Assembly: GCA_016218575.1 (NCBI GenBank)
Contig: JACRDN010000017.1
Coordinates: 1 to 64,000 of the forward strand
DNA length: 64,000 nucleotides
Direction: 5' to 3'
From: Elusimicrobiota bacterium
Lineage (GTDB): Bacteria > Elusimicrobiota > Elusimicrobia > UBA1565 > UBA9628
Shown: positions 52,414-62,042 of the stretch, one piece after another
How positions within the stretch are numbered: the first letter of the stretch is position 1
How the letters are laid out: the number at the start of each line of letters is the position of its first letter
Notes under the pieces: generated by a model
The model's database searches: none
What the model was told of the DNA's origin: nothing
The model's input: the letters and a program-made list of their open reading frames with translations, nothing else
Translations under genes and position numbers: made by a program

Positions 52414-53689
52414 GTTCCTCCAGGCTTAAGAGGCGCTCCTCGCCGGTTTTCAAGTCCTTGACCTTGACCTGGCCCCCTGCGGCCTCCTCCGGCCCGATGA
52501 TCACGGCGAGCTTGGCGTGCCGGGCGTCGGCGTACTTGAATTGGGCCTTGAGCTTTCCCGTTCCGGCGTAAAGGTCCGTTTCCCAGCCCGCGGCGCGCAG
52601 CTTCCGCGCGGCCGCGATGGATAGGGAGCGCAGCTCCTTCGAGAACACGGTCACGCAGGCGTCCGGGCCGGGAGGAGCTTGGCTCTCGGAGGATTCCTCC
52701 AGGAGAAGCATGAGGCGCTCAAAGCCTAAACTTCCCCCACAGGCCGGCACCGGCGCGCCGCCGAATTTCTCGGTCAGCCGGTCGTAGCGGCCGCCCCCTC
52801 CCAACGAGCCCGAAAGACCGGGCAGCCTGAACTCGAACACGGTGCCCGTGTAATAGTCGAGTCCGCGGGCCAGGCTCGGGGAGATCTTGACGCAGCCTGG
52901 CTCCAGGAGCCCGGCCAGGGTTTTTTGTATTTCCAGGAGGCGCGCCAAGGCCGCGGCGTCGGCCGCGCGGAGCCGGTCCAAATCGGGCTGATCCGACATC
53001 AAGGCGGACTCCAGGGTCCGGACCGGCGCGGCCCCGACCAGGGGCGCGAGTTCCGCCAGGACCTCCTCCCGCTCGACCTTGTCGAGCTTGTCCAACAGCA
53101 CGCAGACCTGTCCCGCCTTTTCTTGGGGCACCTGGGCCTGGGCCAGGACCGCGTGAAGCAGCGACCTGTCGTTGATGATCACCGCGGGCTGGGGAATTTT
53201 AAGGGCCAGGAAGGCGCTTGAAATGGCGTGGATGACCTCGACCTCGCAGAGGAGACTCTCCGAGCCGATGATGTCGGCGTCGCATTGGTAGAATTCCCGG
53301 TAGCGTCCCTTCTGGGCCCTTTCGGCGCGCCAGACCGGCCCGATCTGGAAGGCCTTGAAGGGCCGGGGAAGCTGGCCTGCGTAGCGGCTGTAGAACCTGG
53401 CCAGGGGCAAGGTCAGATCGAAGCGCAGCCCCAGATCGGCGAGCTCGCCTCCTTCCAGGGACTCGGCGAGCTTCTCCCCGCGCTTCAAGATCTTGAAGAT
53501 GAGCTTCTCGTTCTCCCCCGCGCCCTTGCCCATGAGCACCTCGAGGCTTTCCACCGCGGGGGTTGCGATGGGCATGAAGCCGAAGGAGCGGTAGACCTTG
53601 GAGATCGCGGCCGCGGCCCCGGCGCGGCGCAGGCAGGAGTCCGGGAGGCAGTCCCGAAAGCCGGAGGGGGGAGTGACGGAGAGTCCCAT
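52385..53689 (-). CDS. hisS: Histidine--tRNA ligase
   Basis: This 434-residue class II synthetase charges tRNA-His in the cytoplasm. Class II motifs 1-3 and the His-specific loops are visible: GFRDCLPDSCLRR, RFDLTLPLARFYS, GPVWRAERAQKGRYREFYQCDADIIG, GLDYYTGTVFEF, GGGRYDRLTEKFG and GFERLMLLLE. The C-terminal anticodon-binding domain ends in GGQVKVKDLKTGEE. It converges on the XdhC gene with a 29-base overlap and is divergent from addB. Confidence 0.97.
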   Translation of the reverse strand: MGLSVTPPSGFRDCLPDSCLRRAGAAAAISKVYRSFGFMPIATPAVESLEVLMGKGAGENEKLIFKILKRGEKLAESLEGGELADLGLRFDLTLPLARFYSRYAGQLPRPFKAFQIGPVWRAERAQKGRYREFYQCDADIIGSESLLCEVEVIHAISSAFLALKIPQPAVIINDRSLLHAVLAQAQVPQEKAGQVCVLLDKLDKVEREEVLAELAPLVGAAPVRTLESALMSDQPDLDRLRAADAAALARLLEIQKTLAGLLEPGCVKISPSLARGLDYYTGTVFEFRLPGLSGSLGGGGRYDRLTEKFGGAPVPACGGSLGFERLMLLLEESSESQAPPGPDACVTVFSKELRSLSIAAARKLRAAGWETDLYAGTGKLKAQFKYADARHAKLAVIIGPEEAAGGQVKVKDLKTGEERLLSLEELRSRAVAGE

Positions 53690-53730
53690 GGTAATTAGAA
53701 GTCCGACACCATTATAAAATAAAATAGGTC

Positions 53731-56700
53731 ATGGCGCTCACCGTAAAATACGGCCCTTTCCATCCCCATCTCGAGCGCGCCTTCGTCGAGAAGCTCGCCC
53801 GCCTCAAGGCCGAGAGCCCTTGGGCGCCGGTGGCCGTGGTAGCGCCCTCGCGGAGGATGGTGGGCAGACTCGAGAGGCTGGCGGCCGTGGAAGGGGGGCA
53901 AAGCCTTCTCAACGTCCATTTCCACACCTTCTTCAGCCTGGCCCAGCGCCTCCTCGAGGAGGGCGAGCCCTCGCCCAAGGCTTGGATCGGCGATTCCGCC
54001 TTCCTCGACAAGACCCTCGACCAGCTCCTCGAACAGCGCCCTGAGCTGGGGGCCCTGTTCATGGGAGTCGCGCGGCCCAAGGCCCTGGCCAAAGTGCTGC
54101 GGGCGAGCCTCAAGGACTTGATGGACGCCGGGGTCTCGGCGCATGCTCTGGCGGAGCACTTCGCGGGGGAGCTGGGCCTGCCCCCAGCCGAGAAGGAGAG
54201 ACTTTGGGCTCTCTTGCGCCTGGCCGAGGCTTATGAAAAGCGATTGGAGGAGCTTGGCCTCCTCGCCTCTTCAGGCCTCACGCGCCTGGCCGCCGAGCGG
54301 GCGGAGGGCTCGCGGTACTTGGCGGGCTTCAAGGAAATCCTGTATTACGGGTTCTACGACTTGACCGGGCTCCAGCTCGAATTTTTCGAGGCGGTCACGG
54401 CCGCGCATCCCTGCGTCCTGTTTTTTCCTTACGAGCGGGCTCGTCCCGCCTACAAATTCGCCCAGTCCTTCTTCGAGGAAAAGCTTTTGCGCCACGAGGT
54501 AGAAGAGCTCTCCCTCTCACCGGGCCAAACGGAAGGCCCGGCACTACAGGTCATCAACGCTTCCGGGGCCCGCGACGAGGTCTGGGCCTGCGCCAAGGAA
54601 ATCCTGCGCCTGGTGGAGAACGAGGGCTACCGCTACGAGGACATAGGCGTGGCCGCCCGGACCTTGGCCCCCTATCGCATTCAGATCATGGAGGTTTTCG
54701 GCGAGAACGCCATCCCCTACGATTGGGATCCCGGCGAGCCTCTCCTGCGCCATCCCATCGCCAAGAAGGCCTTGAATCTGCTCGTCTTGGCGGAGCGGGA
54801 TTTCCCGGCCCCCATGGTCGAGGATCTGTTCTGCTCTCCTTATTTCCAGTCCCCCCGGGGCTCGGGGCCGAGAACCCCCGGACGCTGGAGGGAGCTTGTC
54901 GGGCGCCTCGGGATTCGCTCCGGCTGGCTGCAATGGGAAGGCAAGCTCACCGGGCCCTTGCCCGAGGACTCGGAGAAGCTCCGCCCGGAACGCGAGGCCC
55001 TCTGGTCCTGGCTTTCCGGCTTGAGGCGGGAGCTATCCGCGCCGGCCGGGTCTTGGGGGGAGCTCGCGCGGTCTTCCCGCGCTGTCCTCGAGCGGCACCT
55101 GGGGCTTGCCGCCCAGCCCCAAGGCCCCGAGGCCGAGGCCTGGGACGGGGTCCTCCAGGCCCTCGAATCCATGGCGGCCTTCGATTCCCTAGGTCTGCCC
55201 GCGCGCCGGGCGGATTTCCTAGAAGTTCTCGAGGCCAAACTCAAGGCGGCCTCCTTGGCCTCTAGCCCCGGCTGCCGAGGGGTGCGCGTGCGCGACGCCA
55301 TGGAGGCCCGAGGCGACGGGTTCAAGATCCTCTTCATGATCGGCCTCAAGGAGAAGCTCTTCCCGCGTCCGGTTATCGAGGATCCCCTCTTGCGCGACTC
55401 CGCCCGGGCCGCCCTGCGCCATCCCGCCGGCTACTGGATTTCCCGCAAATTGGCCGGGCACGAGGAGGAGAAACTCTTGTTCCACCTTCTCGTCTCCTCG
55501 GCTCGGGAAAGGCTTTACGCCGTGTACCCGCGCTCCGACGAGGCCGGCAAGGCAGAGATCGCCTCCTTGTACTTGCGCGAGCTGTGCCGCGCCCGGGGCG
55601 CGGATTTGTCGGACGAGCGCGTCAACCGGAGGATTTCCCGCCAGCCGGCCGAAAAACTGCGCTCCTGCGAGCCCCAGCTTTTGTCTCCCAAGGAATTCTC
55701 GCTGCGCGCCGGCCTCGAAGGGGGCCTTCCCCCCTGCGAGGCCTTGGGCCTGGCGGGCTTCGATGGAGAGCTTCTCCGGGAATCCTTCGCGTCGCTCGGG
55801 CCCCTCTCGTCCTGGGGGGGCCTCGGCCCCCGGGACGGCTTGTCGGGCCCGCCCGCGGGCTATTTGAGGAGCCTGCGCGAGAAGGGAATCTCCCCGAGCG
55901 CCCTGGAGAGCTTCGCCCGGTGTCCCTTCCAATTCTTCGCCGACCGTGTGCTGGAGCTGGGCCGGGATGAATCTCCCTCGGAGAAGGGGGAATTCGCGGC
56001 TTGGGCCCGGGGCAGAATCTACCACGGGGCCCTCGAGCGCTTCTACAAGAATATCCGTGTTGAGGAAGGTCTGGATTGGGTTCCCCGTCTTGAGAAGGTC
56101 GTGGAGGAGGTCTTCTCTGAGTACGGCTGGAAAGAGCTCGGCATCTACCCGGTGCTCTGGCTCTCGGTCAAGCGAGGGGTTTTGTCCCGCCTGAGCGACT
56201 TCATCGCCTGGGATTTGGCGCAAATGCGCGAGTCGGGCCTGAGTCCAGCCTGGCTCGAGAAAAGCCTCTCGGCCCCTTGCCCGGGGGAGCTGCCCGAGGG
56301 CCTTTCCGGGCTTCGCCTGCGCGGGATCGTGGACCGGCTGGACCTCGACGAGACCGGCCGTCGCTTCCGGGTGGTGGATTACAAGACGCGCCTTGCCTCC
56401 AAGCTCAAGATCGCCGGCCTTGTGGCCAAGGGCGAGATGTATCAGCTTCCCATTTACGCCGAGCTCGCCCAGGCCGAGCTCGGGGCCGAGGCGCGGATGA
56501 TCTCGGCCTGCCTGATCCCGCTGGAGGCCTCCGGCAAGGGGGGCAAGGCCCAGCGCGAACATGTCTACGAGGGGGGTGAGTGGGAGCGCGACCGCCTTTC
56601 TTTCCTGGCGCTGCTCCGCGAGAGGCTTGCGGAAATTTCCCAGGGGCGCTTCCCTATCCGGCCCGATGACGGGGAATTCGGCCATTGCCGCTATTGCGAT

Positions 56701-56784
56701 TTCTCGGCCCTCTGCCGGAAGAGCCACGGCCCCACCCGCCGGCGCGCGCATGCGGCCGAAAGCCGGACCGGGGGGAAAGAATGA
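53731..56784 (+). CDS. addB: AddB-like helicase/nuclease subunit
   Basis: This 1017-residue partner of AddA acts in double-strand break end resection. The N-terminus (VKYGPFHPHLERAFVEKLA...VAVVAPSRRMVGRLERL) is helicase-like but lacks the Walker A seen in Firmicutes AddB, as in many other phyla. The C-terminal PD-(D/E)XK nuclease is intact: ALERF, GLRLRGIVDRLDLDETG, VVDYKTR and QLPIYAELAQ. Cys ligands of the 4Fe-4S staple are in SFARCPFQFFADRVLE and FGHCRYCDFSALCRKS. A TATAAA box lies 12 nt before the ATG. Its stop overlaps the addA ATG. Confidence 0.9.
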   Translation: MALTVKYGPFHPHLERAFVEKLARLKAESPWAPVAVVAPSRRMVGRLERLAAVEGGQSLLNVHFHTFFSLAQRLLEEGEPSPKAWIGDSAFLDKTLDQLLEQRPELGALFMGVARPKALAKVLRASLKDLMDAGVSAHALAEHFAGELGLPPAEKERLWALLRLAEAYEKRLEELGLLASSGLTRLAAERAEGSRYLAGFKEILYYGFYDLTGLQLEFFEAVTAAHPCVLFFPYERARPAYKFAQSFFEEKLLRHEVEELSLSPGQTEGPALQVINASGARDEVWACAKEILRLVENEGYRYEDIGVAARTLAPYRIQIMEVFGENAIPYDWDPGEPLLRHPIAKKALNLLVLAERDFPAPMVEDLFCSPYFQSPRGSGPRTPGRWRELVGRLGIRSGWLQWEGKLTGPLPEDSEKLRPEREALWSWLSGLRRELSAPAGSWGELARSSRAVLERHLGLAAQPQGPEAEAWDGVLQALESMAAFDSLGLPARRADFLEVLEAKLKAASLASSPGCRGVRVRDAMEARGDGFKILFMIGLKEKLFPRPVIEDPLLRDSARAALRHPAGYWISRKLAGHEEEKLLFHLLVSSARERLYAVYPRSDEAGKAEIASLYLRELCRARGADLSDERVNRRISRQPAEKLRSCEPQLLSPKEFSLRAGLEGGLPPCEALGLAGFDGELLRESFASLGPLSSWGGLGPRDGLSGPPAGYLRSLREKGISPSALESFARCPFQFFADRVLELGRDESPSEKGEFAAWARGRIYHGALERFYKNIRVEEGLDWVPRLEKVVEEVFSEYGWKELGIYPVLWLSVKRGVLSRLSDFIAWDLAQMRESGLSPAWLEKSLSAPCPGELPEGLSGLRLRGIVDRLDLDETGRRFRVVDYKTRLASKLKIAGLVAKGEMYQLPIYAELAQAELGAEARMISACLIPLEASGKGGKAQREHVYEGGEWERDRLSFLALLRERLAEISQGRFPIRPDDGEFGHCRYCDFSALCRKSHGPTRRRAHAAESRTGGKE

Positions 56785-59700
56785 GCGGGCCTTTGCCGAT
56801 GGACGCGGCCGACAGGAGCCGGGCCCTCGAGGCCCTCGGTTCCAACCTCGTGGTGGAGGCGGGAGCCGGCACGGGAAAGACCACGCTTCTCATCGGCCGG
56901 ATCCTGGCGCTTCTCGAGGGGAGGCCGGATCGGGAGGCCCTGCCCATGGACTCGCTCGTGGTCCTCACTTTCACGGAGAAAGCGGCGGGCGAGCTCAAGT
57001 GGCGGCTGGCCGATGAGCTGTCCAAGATCGCGGCGGCCGGCGCGCCGGCCTGGGCCCAAAAGGCCCTGGAGGAGCTCGAGAAGGCCCAGATCGGCACGAT
57101 TCATTCCTTCGCCGCGCACTTGCTGAGGCTTTATCCGGTGGAGGCGGGGGTGGACCCCGATTTCACGGTGGACGAGGGGGACTTCTTCGACGAGCTCTTC
57201 GAGGCGGAATGGTCCCGCTGGCTCGACCGCGAGCTGGGCGAGGCCGCGCCTAGGCCGCAGGCCTGGCTAGACATATTGGCGCTGGCCTCGCTGGAGGATT
57301 TGGAGATTCTCGCCCGGGAGCTGTCCTCGGAAGGCCTGGACTTAAGTCTTGTCGGCAAGCCCCAGAAAAGGGTGGCCGCCTGGCTCGAGGAGGCGGCCGA
57401 GGCCTTGTCGGGGATGGCGTCGCGAAATCCCCTGCCCCATCGCTCCTCCAAGATCGCGGAATCCTTGGGGGATCTGACCGGGCGCTTGAGGGCCTTGGCC
57501 GAGGCCCACCGCGGCCCGAGTCCCGCCGCGCTTAAGCCGCCGGACTCTCGTCCCCTAGGCAAGTCCGCCTGGCCCAAGAATTGGGATCACGCAGGGCAAG
57601 CCCTCTACGAGCGGGCCCGCAAGATCGCGGAGAGGACTTCCCCCCAGGAGGAGGCTTTGGTCCGCCGGGCCTGCGCCTTGGTCGAGCCTTTCGCCTCGGC
57701 CTTGCGCCGCGAATACCGCAGGCGAGGCTTTATCTCCTTCGACGGCCTCCTGCGCTGGGCCCGGGATCTCGTACGCGACCGCCTCCCGGTCCGCGAGGAG
57801 CTTAAAAAACGCTACAAAGCCCTTCTCATAGACGAGTTCCAGGACACCGATCCCCTGCAGGGGGAGATACTGCTCTTCCTCGCCGAGGCGGAGGGCCGGG
57901 CCGCGCGGCGCTGGGAGGACGTGGAGCTGGGCCCGGGCCGGCTCTTCGTGGTGGGGGACCCCAAACAGTCCATCTACCGCTTCCGCGGGGCCGACATCGC
58001 GGCCTACCAGCGCTTTACCGAGCGCGTCCTAAGCGGTCCTATGGCCCTCTCCTGCGATTTGCAGGCCAACTTCCGCAGCGATCTGGGGCTCCTTGAGCCG
58101 GTCAACGCGATTTTCGAGCGCATCATGCGCTACGAGCCGGGCCTCCAGCCTCCGTACAAGAAGCTTTCCGCGGCCAAGAAGCCCGGGCCGGCGGCCGCCG
58201 CCGGCCCGGGCTTGGAGCTGATCTGCGTCGCGGCGGCCGATGGACGGGATAAGGAGCTCGCGGCCGAGGCCGTCCAGCGCCGGGAGGCGGAATGGATGGC
58301 GGACTGGATCATGGAGAGCCGCGGGCACGGGCGCCGGTACAGGGACGTGGCGATACTTCTGCGCAGCGCAGCACCCCTCGAGGTCCTCCTCGACGTTTTC
58401 AAGGGCAAGAACATCCCCTACGCCGTCGAGTTCGAGAAATATTTTTACGGCACGCAGGAGATCTGCGATTTCCTGAATCTCCTGCGCGTCCTGGACAACC
58501 CCGAGGACCGCGTCTCCCTGGCCGGGCTCCTGCGCTCCGCGCTGGGAGGGCTTGAGGACCGGGAGCTCTACGAGCTCGCTCGAGCGGGGGGGCTCTCCTA
58601 CCTCAAGGACCCTCCCGCCAGCCTCGAGCGCTCCCGCGGGCGCCTGGGCCGGCTGTTTAAGCAGCTGCGCGATCTCAGGAGCCAGGTCGGCCGCCGGCCC
58701 TTGTCCGAGTTCGTGCCCCTGGTCCTAGAGAAGACCTTCCTTCTCGAGCTGGCCTCCAGGGCCTACCACGGCCAACAGACGGTCTCCAACCTCCTCAAGA
58801 TATCTCGCCTGGCCTCCTCGGCCAACGAGGAGCGCGCCATGACGCTCCGGGAATTCATCGAGCTCTTGGGCCGGCACGTCCATGATTTGCGCAAGGAGGG
58901 GGAAAGCCCGCTTGCCGACGAGTCCTTCGACGCGGTGCGCCTCATGAGCATCCACAAGTCCAAGGGCTTGGAGTTCCCCGTGGTGTTCCTGGCCAACGCC
59001 TCCGGCGCGCCGGGAGGCCAAAGCAAGCGCGCGCTTTCCCTAACGGATTGGAGTGCCGCCGTGGTCGGCCTGCGCCTGCCCAAGCTCAAGGCCGCGGACG
59101 CTTCCATGGCCTGGCTCGAGGTCCAAGAGGACATCCGGCAGGAGCACGAGGCCCTGCGCCTGCTGTACGTGGCTCTCACCCGGGCCAAGGAGAAGCTGTT
59201 CATCCTGGGCAAGGTCAAGCCTTCCGGCAAGTCGCTCTCCGAGATCCTGGCCAGGGCCGGGGCCTGGCCTTCAGAGGCCGGTGAGGACGAGGCACCAGCT
59301 CCAAGCCTCGGCTTGCCGGTGCGCTGGATCAGGGCTGAGACGGACGGCGCGGCATCCAGCCCGGAACGAGCCATGCTCTCGCCTGGCCTGTCTCCGACCA
59401 ACTTCCCAAGCAAGACGGACGCCGATTCATGGGCCGCGGCCTGGGCCGAGCGAAAGATCCGGCGCAGCCAAGCTCGGAGCCTGCCCTGGACGCTGAGCCC
59501 CTCGAAGCTCCCGCGCAATGAGGAATCCGGCTACGCGTCGCCGAACCCTTTGCCCAGCGGTCCGGCGATCGGGACGGCGGCCCTCCTGGGGCGGATCTGC
59601 CATAAGGTTTTAGAACAGTGGGATTTTCGCGGCTCGGGCCCCCCGCTTGAGGAGCTTGTCGCCAAGACCACGCTGGCCGTCGGCCGCGGGTCTCCGGGCC

Positions 59701-60035
59701 GCCACTTCAAGGCCTTGGGCCGCGAGGCCCATGGGATTTTGTCGGCCTTCATGGGATCCGACGCCGCCCGGGAACTGGCCCGGGCCGAGATACTGGGGAG
59801 GGAGATTCCGTTCGTCTATGCCCAGGAAGGCGCCGTCGTGCGCGGGGTCATGGACCTGGTCTACCGCCTGGGCGGCGAGGTCGTGGTCGTTGATTATAAA
59901 ACCGAGCGCGCGGCCCCGGGTAGGGAAGCCGCCCTCTCCCTCAAGTACGAACGCCAGGGCGCGGCTTACCGCGCGGCCGTGGAGAAAGCCCTGGGTGTTA
60001 AGGCCCGGTTCCGGCTTATTCCTCTGCGGCTTTGA
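56781..60035 (+). CDS. addA: AddA-like UvrD-family helicase/nuclease
   Basis: This 1084-residue SF1A helicase with a C-terminal nuclease is the motor of AddAB. Helicase motifs are in order: GAGTGKTTLLIGR (I), VVLTFTEKAAGELKWR (Ia), LLIDEFQDTDPLQGEIL (II), FVVGDPKQSIYRFRGADI (III), LQANFRSDLGLL (IV), MSIHKSKGLEFPVVFLANAS (V) and LLYVALTRAKEKLFILG (VI). The nuclease domain carries GVMDLVYRLGGEVVVVDYKTE near residue 1030. The start at 56781 is an ATGA overlap with addB. The 3' end overlaps the convergent gene by 20 bases. Confidence 0.93.
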   Translation: MSGPLPMDAADRSRALEALGSNLVVEAGAGTGKTTLLIGRILALLEGRPDREALPMDSLVVLTFTEKAAGELKWRLADELSKIAAAGAPAWAQKALEELEKAQIGTIHSFAAHLLRLYPVEAGVDPDFTVDEGDFFDELFEAEWSRWLDRELGEAAPRPQAWLDILALASLEDLEILARELSSEGLDLSLVGKPQKRVAAWLEEAAEALSGMASRNPLPHRSSKIAESLGDLTGRLRALAEAHRGPSPAALKPPDSRPLGKSAWPKNWDHAGQALYERARKIAERTSPQEEALVRRACALVEPFASALRREYRRRGFISFDGLLRWARDLVRDRLPVREELKKRYKALLIDEFQDTDPLQGEILLFLAEAEGRAARRWEDVELGPGRLFVVGDPKQSIYRFRGADIAAYQRFTERVLSGPMALSCDLQANFRSDLGLLEPVNAIFERIMRYEPGLQPPYKKLSAAKKPGPAAAAGPGLELICVAAADGRDKELAAEAVQRREAEWMADWIMESRGHGRRYRDVAILLRSAAPLEVLLDVFKGKNIPYAVEFEKYFYGTQEICDFLNLLRVLDNPEDRVSLAGLLRSALGGLEDRELYELARAGGLSYLKDPPASLERSRGRLGRLFKQLRDLRSQVGRRPLSEFVPLVLEKTFLLELASRAYHGQQTVSNLLKISRLASSANEERAMTLREFIELLGRHVHDLRKEGESPLADESFDAVRLMSIHKSKGLEFPVVFLANASGAPGGQSKRALSLTDWSAAVVGLRLPKLKAADASMAWLEVQEDIRQEHEALRLLYVALTRAKEKLFILGKVKPSGKSLSEILARAGAWPSEAGEDEAPAPSLGLPVRWIRAETDGAASSPERAMLSPGLSPTNFPSKTDADSWAAAWAERKIRRSQARSLPWTLSPSKLPRNEESGYASPNPLPSGPAIGTAALLGRICHKVLEQWDFRGSGPPLEELVAKTTLAVGRGSPGRHFKALGREAHGILSAFMGSDAARELARAEILGREIPFVYAQEGAVVRGVMDLVYRLGGEVVVVDYKTERAAPGREAALSLKYERQGAAYRAAVEKALGVKARFRLIPLRL

Positions 60036-60816
60036 CAATCGGGGAGACAAGGCTGAGCAAGAAGGCCAGGGCCGCGATGTTCACGAAAAGGCCCCAAAGA
60101 GCTATCCTGCGCGCGAAGGTTCCTTTTTCGAAAGCGGCCAAAGACTCGGCCAGCCAGTGGTAGTAACGCTGAGCCATCTTCTCGATGGCTGCGCTCCTAC
60201 AGCCTAGGCGGTAAAGGTCCAGATTCCCAAGTCGGCCGGATTCCAGGCTTTCGCGCACTTTCCGGGCGTGACTAGAAATCCCTTCAAGAGATTCAAGCTG
60301 AGGTTTTTTTTCTCCCGTCAAAAGCCAACGGAAGGTGCCGAGAAAGGAGCGCGCGATCGCGGCATTGTCACAAAGGGCGGCATGGCCTATGGGATTGGCC
60401 CCCAGGCGGCGTAGCTCGCCCAAAACCGTCTGGTGAGCGCAGAACCACATTTTTCGGCATGTCGCCACGGTGAAGACTCTCTTGCCCCGGAGAAGACCTC
60501 CATCGCGTCCTTTGAGGAAGCCTTGGACGGGCAGAGACGGGGCCAAGTGCCACGGTTGGAAGCCGAGCACGACGAGATCGGCCTCTTGCAGCAGAGAGGG
60601 CTCCTCAAGGCTCGCGGCAGGCGGTTGCTTCAGGAGGCAGGCGGGGAACACGTCCAGAAAATCGAAGAATTTCCAAGGAAAGGGGTATTCTTGCGAGGTC
60701 CGGATCGGCAGCCAACGGACCTCCCAACCATCCTGCCAGGCTCGAGCGAATGCCTCGAGAGCCTTTCGTGTTCGGCCGCTTTGCGAATAGTAGACGAAAG
60801 CGATCTTGGGCGCCAT
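60016..60816 (-). CDS. Flavodoxin-like protein, dialkylresorcinol-condensing DarA-like
   Basis: This 266-residue protein has a flavodoxin-type N-terminus (KIAFVYYSQSGRTRKALEAF, residues 4-23) and the segments LVVLGFQPWHLAPSLPVQGFL and GKRVFTVATCRKMWF. A C-terminal membrane helix (IALWGLFVNIAALAFLLSLVSPI) follows. The layout recalls DarA-like proteins that condense two acyl chains with a ketosynthase (DarB) to form dialkylresorcinols or flexirubin-type pigments. A ketosynthase III gene lies directly upstream, which supports this. The match was made from memory of the family and needs a search. Confidence 0.6.
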   Translation of the reverse strand: MAPKIAFVYYSQSGRTRKALEAFARAWQDGWEVRWLPIRTSQEYPFPWKFFDFLDVFPACLLKQPPAASLEEPSLLQEADLVVLGFQPWHLAPSLPVQGFLKGRDGGLLRGKRVFTVATCRKMWFCAHQTVLGELRRLGANPIGHAALCDNAAIARSFLGTFRWLLTGEKKPQLESLEGISSHARKVRESLESGRLGNLDLYRLGCRSAAIEKMAQRYYHWLAESLAAFEKGTFARRIALWGLFVNIAALAFLLSLVSPIVKAAEE

Positions 60817-60836
60817 GGACGAGGGGCGTTTTTATT

Positions 60837-62042
60837 TTAATGGCCTACGACCGTCAAAAGGAAGAAGCTCATGGAAAACCTGGCGCTTTCGGGCACGAAA
60901 CACAGGATTTTCTGGCCCGGCCTAAGCTTTCCGCTTGCGGCCAGCTCCTCCAACATGATGAAAATGGCCGCGGAGCCGGTGTTCCCGGTCGTCTCCAGGT
61001 TTGTGAAGGTCTTGCCCGAGAAATCCAGCCCGCTGGCTGCCGCCTCGGCCAGGACTTTGTCCATGAAGTAATAGGAGGAGACGTGGGGGCAAAACCAGTC
61101 TATTTGCGGGTTCAGGAGCTCGTATTTTATGGCGCAGTCCCTTAGGGCCTCTCCAAACGTCTTGATGATGTATTTGTCTAGAAGCTTGGCGTCTTGGCGC
61201 AGGATCAGGCATTCGGCCAAATCCTCAGCGTCGCCGGGGGGCAGATGCCCCTTGTATCCCAGGAACCCCTCCTCGTCCTTGATTGCTCCGCAGTACATGC
61301 ATGGCTCGTAAAGATGGGCGTAAGACCAGAGGTCCACGAATTCTATCTTGAAGGAGAGCCCTTCTCCCCGCCCCGGCCGGCCCTGGATCAAGAAAGCGCC
61401 CGCCCCGTCGGAAAGCATCCAGCGCAGGAATATGCCGTCGAAGCTATGTGCCGGATTGCGTTCCAGGAGATCCGCATCGGGGTTCGGGAAGCGTTTGGCG
61501 AATATGTTCGCGCAGAGGCTGGCCGATGCGTTCTCGGAGGCCGTCACCAGGGCGTTGCGGCGCAGCCCCCCGCGCACGGCCATCCAAGCGTACTTCAAGG
61601 CCGTCACGCCCGCGCAGCAGGCTCCCGAGGTGGCCGCGATTTCAAGGGTCGGGAGTTCCATCTCGGCCTGCACCATGGCCGCCTGGTTCGGGATCAACTG
61701 GTCCGGGCCGGTGGTGGCGCAGCAGAGCAGCTCGACTTCCTCCTGGCCCAGGCCCGCCTCGGACAAGGCCGCCTTTCCCGCCGCTGCCGCCAACTGGGCG
61801 TTGGTGTGGGTGGGCCGCCCCGTCCCGGGGTCCAAGGCGTAATGCCGCTGCTTGATTCCGTTTCGGCTCAAGACGATGTCCCTTACCCGGCTGTCGCGGG
61901 AATTGAGGGTCCCCAGATAGTTCTCAAGTTCATGGTTATGGACGGGCTTGTTGGGAAGGAATTTCCCGATTCCAGTGATGTAAGCCTCTTGGAAGGTCTT
62001 TAACCCTTCAATCGCGCTATTCTCCAGGATGGCGTTTCTCAT
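60837..62042 (-). CDS. Beta-ketoacyl-ACP synthase III-like (DarB-like)
   Basis: This 401-residue thiolase-fold enzyme starts YITGIGKFLPNKPVHNHELENYLG. The catalytic Cys is in AATSGACCAGVTALKYA, the His in CPHVSSYYFMDK and the Asn in NLETTGNTGSAAIFIML, completing the Cys-His-Asn triad of KAS III enzymes. LLCCATTGPDQLIPNQAAMVQ is also typical. Its insertion with AHLYEPCMYCGAIKDEEG is unusual. With the neighbouring DarA-like protein and SDR it may build a resorcinol or polyene lipid, with loading by unknown acyl carriers. Confidence 0.82.
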   Translation of the reverse strand: MRNAILENSAIEGLKTFQEAYITGIGKFLPNKPVHNHELENYLGTLNSRDSRVRDIVLSRNGIKQRHYALDPGTGRPTHTNAQLAAAAGKAALSEAGLGQEEVELLCCATTGPDQLIPNQAAMVQAEMELPTLEIAATSGACCAGVTALKYAWMAVRGGLRRNALVTASENASASLCANIFAKRFPNPDADLLERNPAHSFDGIFLRWMLSDGAGAFLIQGRPGRGEGLSFKIEFVDLWSYAHLYEPCMYCGAIKDEEGFLGYKGHLPPGDAEDLAECLILRQDAKLLDKYIIKTFGEALRDCAIKYELLNPQIDWFCPHVSSYYFMDKVLAEAAASGLDFSGKTFTNLETTGNTGSAAIFIMLEELAASGKLRPGQKILCFVPESARFSMSFFLLTVVGH